Source: an uncultured Collinsella sp. (lineage in GTDB: Bacteria > Actinomycetota > Coriobacteriia > Coriobacteriales > Coriobacteriaceae). Taken from it: a stretch of 12,667 bases of DNA. This document shows, in pieces, positions 12,417 through 12,667 of this stretch. Where the stretch lies: NCBI GenBank assembly GCA_902495085.1, contig CABUWA010000046.1:1-12667 (forward strand), given 5' to 3'. The notes beneath the pieces were generated by a model. That model had not been told where the DNA came from and ran no database searches. It worked only from the letters and a program-made list of their open reading frames with translations. The stretch's first letter is position 1; each line of letters starts with the position of its first letter. A program made the translations under genes and the position numbers.

Positions 12417-12667
12417 CTACAAATTAATCCCCTCACCGAGCTGCTTGTGGAACTCGGCGTGATGGTCGCGTGCCCAGGTAAAGAGCGCCTGGTCAAAGTC
12501 GGTACGCGTGGCCGGGACGCCAAAGACGCCGGCAACTTCGACGCGTATAAACTCCAGTGCCGGCAGCTTGTTGATGGCAGTGAGGGCAAACGGGGACGAG
12601 GGCTCCTCGAACAGATAGCGGCTGCCTTGCAGCGCGTCGCAACTGGTGCACGTGTTGCCGAGCGACG
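12417..12667 (-). CDS. 3' end of an unidentified gene (partial)
   Basis: A minus-strand frame is open from the right edge to TAG at 12417-12419, giving 82 visible C-terminal residues plus a partial codon; the start lies beyond the window. It shows a CTSC pair close to the visible beginning, a central LTAINKLPALEFIRVEVAGVFG stretch and a His-rich end (RDHHAEFHKQ). Codon use is coding-like. The family is not recognised; the CxxC could bind metal or be a redox pair. Confidence 0.6.
   Translation of the reverse strand, partial: SLGNTCTSCDALQGSRYLFEEPSSPFALTAINKLPALEFIRVEVAGVFGVPATRTDFDQALFTWARDHHAEFHKQLGEGINL

Overview
The window looks like chromosomal DNA of a GC-rich Actinomycetota, most likely a gut Coriobacteriia such as Collinsella. 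This is inferred from codon usage, strong GGAGG-type ribosome binding sites, the mix of genes, and dispersed stem-loop elements in the gaps. I see no rRNA, tRNA, CRISPR array, transposase or prophage gene.

Left part (1-4055), mostly housekeeping metabolism. The tail of a probable GntR/UTRA regulator is followed by a FrlB-like SIS-domain sugar-amine deglycase whose promoter is bracketed by two copies of a 19-bp tandem operator. A bidirectional terminator separates it from a convergent L-2-hydroxyisocaproate/L-lactate dehydrogenase-family gene. Divergent from that gene is metA, which carries Glu111, the residue of acetyl-CoA-using enzymes. Convergent with metA is 5-formyltetrahydrofolate cyclo-ligase. 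MetA and the cyclo-ligase both touch methionine/one-carbon metabolism, but they are not an operon.

Middle (4056-5074), a HicA-HicB toxin-antitoxin operon on the minus strand with an unusual control region. A 21-bp inverted repeat covers one promoter (probable HicB autorepression), and two tandem LexA-type boxes (GAAC-N4-GTTC and GAAC-N4-GCTC) lie on a second promoter just upstream. The operon sits between two copies of a GGGACAGG-loop stem-loop element, next to a 108-nt imperfect palindrome and an intrinsic terminator.

A large M16 metallopeptidase of the presequence-protease type fills 5075-8113 on the minus strand.

Right part (8114-12667), accessory-looking. A roughly 500-bp, locally AT-rich gap holds at least ten copies of AGAGAT/ATCTCT in two clusters on either side of a promoter. 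It leads into an AlbA_2 + HATPase_c_4 + winged-helix regulator-like protein. Then come an unrecognised 163-residue protein (minus), a stand-alone HNH_2 nuclease with a distinct N-terminal domain (restriction-like, no methyltransferase nearby), a small two-CxxC zinc-ribbon-like protein, and the 3' end of an unidentified minus-strand gene. The most interesting candidates are the SOS-box/HicB dual promoter of hicAB and the repeat-flanked promoter of the AlbA_2 gene.
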